In this document: one piece after another, positions 4,449-5,930 of the stretch
How positions within the stretch are numbered: position 1 is the first letter of the stretch
How the letters are laid out: every line of letters starts with the position of its first letter
Source of the DNA: Caryophanales bacterium UBA3260
Lineage (GTDB): Bacteria > Bacillota_I > Bacilli_A > RF39 > UBA660
NCBI GenBank assembly: GCA_002362595.1
Contig: DEUO01000045.1
Coordinates: forward strand, 5,761-11,690
DNA length: 5,930 nucleotides
Direction of reading: 5' to 3'
The notes under the pieces: generated by a model
Databases searched by the model: none
What the model saw: the letters and a program-made list of their open reading frames with translations, nothing else
What the model was told of the DNA's origin: nothing
Program-made: the position numbers and the translations under genes

Positions 4449-5159
4449 CTATTTATCTTTATTGCTACTGCTATAGTAATCACTAGCATAATATGAAGAA
4501 TAAATACTTCCTTTAATACTAGCTTTGTTGATTATAACTCCATCTATTTTACACTTTGCAGTTTCAAATGTTTTTTTACAACGTTCTAGTAATTCTACTG
4601 TTGTTTCTCCTGCTGCTACAACTACTAAATTAGCATCAGCATATTTAGTCATGACAACTGTATCACTAATACCAAGTACTGGTGGACAGTCAAGTATAAT
4701 TATATCGTAATACTCACGTAACTCTTTTATTACTTCACCATTATTTTTAGAAGCTAACAGTTCAATTGGGTTTGGTGGAGTTGGTCCTGTTGGTATTAAG
4801 TCAATATTTTTGACTGTTGTTTTAACAATATATCTTGTTAATTTTACACCATCTTTATAGTTTAATATTAGATTTGAATAACCACCTGTTGTTGAATTCA
4901 TTACATTGAAGATACCATGTTGTCTTCCACGACGTAAGTCGCAATCTATAATTAAAACTCTTTTTCCATCTTGACCATAAGCTGCTGCTAAGTTTGCAGA
5001 TATGAAAGATTTTCCATTTCCAGCTTGGGCTGATGTTATTAAAATTGTTTTAATTTCTTTATCTACTGCTGAGAATTGTAAATTTGTACGAATACCTTTA
5101 ACTGATTCACTAAACATTGATTTAGGATTTATATTAATAATTAAATCTGATCCATTCAT
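4449..5159 (-). CDS. cpsD: CpsD/CapB family tyrosine-protein kinase
   Basis: The 236-residue product is a bacterial tyrosine (BY) kinase of the Firmicute two-piece type. It autophosphorylates on C-terminal tyrosines when bound to its membrane adaptor and controls polysaccharide polymerisation and export. The Walker A motif is SAQAGNGKSF (43-52, K50), with Ala-Gly-Asn replacing the commoner Pro-Gly-Glu. Walker A' is VLIIDCDLRRGRQ (68-80), with D72 and D74. Walker B is IIILDCPP (153-160). The C-terminus carries a tyrosine cluster (Y220, 223, 224, 228, 229; IYSSYYASDYYSS), the expected phosphorylation site. An N-terminal PKSMFSESVKGIRTNLQFS segment matches the family's oligomerisation helix. The upstream gene ends eight bases earlier, with its stop TAG touching the Shine-Dalgarno AGGTGA (5169-5164), so the pair is probably coupled. 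The symbol is a family-level name; capB, ywqD, epsB or wze would be equivalent. No matching CpsB tyrosine phosphatase is in the window. Confidence 0.93.
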   Translation of the reverse strand: MNGSDLIININPKSMFSESVKGIRTNLQFSAVDKEIKTILITSAQAGNGKSFISANLAAAYGQDGKRVLIIDCDLRRGRQHGIFNVMNSTTGGYSNLILNYKDGVKLTRYIVKTTVKNIDLIPTGPTPPNPIELLASKNNGEVIKELREYYDIIILDCPPVLGISDTVVMTKYADANLVVVAAGETTVELLERCKKTFETAKCKIDGVIINKASIKGSIYSSYYASDYYSSSNKDK

Positions 5160-5167
5160 ACTTTCAC

Positions 5168-5848
5168 CTACTTATTCTCTTTTCTTTTTACCTTAGGAAT
5201 AATACCAAATACAGGCAATCCTAATTTGTTTTCGACTTCTTCAGCACTTTTTATAGTTGTATCGAAGTAGAATATTACAAAGACTGTTGCAAAAGCTAAA
5301 ACGATTCCTACAAATAGATAAATAATAACATCTTTTACAACATTAATATTATATGCACTACTTGATTCGATTGCTTTATCGATAACAGACACATTTTGTA
5401 ATTTATAGATATTTTTTATTTCTTCATTGAAGACTTTAACTATTTCGTTAGCAATAGTAGCTGCTAATCCAGCATCACTATTTTTAACAAATATTTTAAT
5501 AATTTCTGTTTTAGTATCGTTCGATACGCTAACTAAGCCTTTTAGTCTTTCATAACTATAATCTAAAGAAAGGTTATTAATAACTGGTTCTAAGACTCTT
5601 CTTGAAGTTATGATACTACTATATGTTGTAACCAAGTTTTTACCTAATTGAATTTCGGCATTTGTTACAGACTCTGAACTTCCATCGTCATTTACTAGAA
5701 CTATTGTCGAATTTGATTGATACATTGGTGTCTTAAAGAATACAGAATATACGCAACCAATAATTAACACGACTAATATTATCGTAAATACAATAAGTAT
5801 TCTTTCCTTAAAATATTCAAATAACTCTTTTAAATTAATTTCTTCCAT
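5168..5848 (-). CDS. cpsC: Wzz/CpsC-type chain-length determinant, kinase adaptor
   Basis: The 226-residue product is a polysaccharide co-polymerase of the Wzz family, Firmicute CpsC/CapA/YveK type, which spans the membrane twice and activates the adjacent tyrosine kinase. The short cytoplasmic N-terminus (MEEINLKELFEYFKER) matches the family start. Membrane segments are at about 17-38 and 173-195, with an extracellular Wzz domain between them that begins PMYQSNSTIVLV and contains a helical region (about 125-160). The C-terminal tail KSAEEVENKLGLPVFGIIPKVK matches the conserved kinase-contact region. The prolines that usually precede the second membrane segment are missing here (AIESSSAYNINVVKD). 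Start ATG 5848 follows GAAGGGA (5863-5857) by eight bases. It is the first gene of the operon. Symbol is family level. Confidence 0.9.
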   Translation of the reverse strand: MEEINLKELFEYFKERILIVFTIILVVLIIGCVYSVFFKTPMYQSNSTIVLVNDDGSSESVTNAEIQLGKNLVTTYSSIITSRRVLEPVINNLSLDYSYERLKGLVSVSNDTKTEIIKIFVKNSDAGLAATIANEIVKVFNEEIKNIYKLQNVSVIDKAIESSSAYNINVVKDVIIYLFVGIVLAFATVFVIFYFDTTIKSAEEVENKLGLPVFGIIPKVKRKENK

Positions 5849-5886
5849 AAAGAAAATCCCTTCTACTCTTTATCTTTTTATAATAA

Positions 5887-5915
5887 ATTTAATTATTTTT
5901 TAATTTTTAAGTCAA
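5887..5915 (-). promoter_or_regulatory. Candidate sigma-A promoter of the polysaccharide operon
   Basis: TTGACT (5915-5910, five of six bases to consensus) is followed after 17 bases by TTAAAT (5892-5887, four of six). The spacer is very A/T-rich. The position, about 40 bases before the cpsC start, fits. The surrounding sequence is so AT-rich that the -10 assignment is weak. Confidence 0.4.
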
Positions 5916-5930
5916 AAATAAAATATATAT

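Noticed and set aside
1..5930. Mycoplasma-type code (TGA as Trp) suggested by the low GC
   Set aside because: Trp residues in conserved motifs are TGG, and no conserved frame needs TGA as sense.
1..5930. CRISPR array, transposase, tRNA or phage features
   Set aside because: No regularly spaced repeats, transposase motifs or cloverleaf-like sequences were seen; the window is nearly filled by the genes listed.

Overview
The window is AT-rich (roughly 30% G+C by eye) and every gene I can support lies on the minus strand, so transcription runs from position 5930 toward position 1. Shine-Dalgarno sequences are strong, Trp is encoded by TGG, and TAA and TAG serve as stops. SpoVS, DUF1292 and CpsC/CpsD family proteins are present. 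This points to a low-GC Firmicute or Bacilli-like, possibly uncultured gut, lineage using the standard bacterial code rather than the Mycoplasma code. The assignment is inference. No tRNA, rRNA, CRISPR array or insertion sequence was seen.

In transcription order, the right part (5848-3732) is a compact three-gene exopolysaccharide initiation operon. It encodes a Wzz/CpsC-type membrane adaptor, a CpsD-type tyrosine autokinase and a monotopic phosphoglycosyl transferase that starts glycan assembly on undecaprenyl phosphate. A clear intrinsic terminator (3700-3726) closes it. Next is a stand-alone class I SAM methyltransferase of the COG1092/RlmI-like group (3673-2786), with its own promoter and a terminator that overlaps its stop codon.

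The left-centre part (2727-633) is an operon headed by a broken gene. Once read as a single protein of about 498 residues, it joins an unrecognised helical N-terminal region (about 235 residues) to a complete PP2C Ser/Thr phosphatase. Two lesions split it: loss of one A in a homopolymer (2014-2009, which leaves the slippery heptamer A AAA AAC) and an in-frame TAA at 1765-1763. Every PP2C motif is otherwise intact. The gene is followed by a DUF1292 protein, whose ribosome binding site overlaps the phosphatase stop codon, and by spoVS. A terminator whose stem includes the last codons of spoVS ends this unit. A further gene of unknown function (GTG start at 589) runs off the left edge.

A recurring architecture stands out. 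At three gene junctions, a terminator T-tract runs directly into an extended -10 promoter (TGTTATAAT or TGATAAAAT) with no recognisable -35 box and a very short leader. Two of these junctions share an exact 18-base sequence. The main points for a second look are the doubly disrupted phosphatase and its unknown N-terminal domain, the terminator-promoter junctions, and a GC-rich patch inside the methyltransferase gene.
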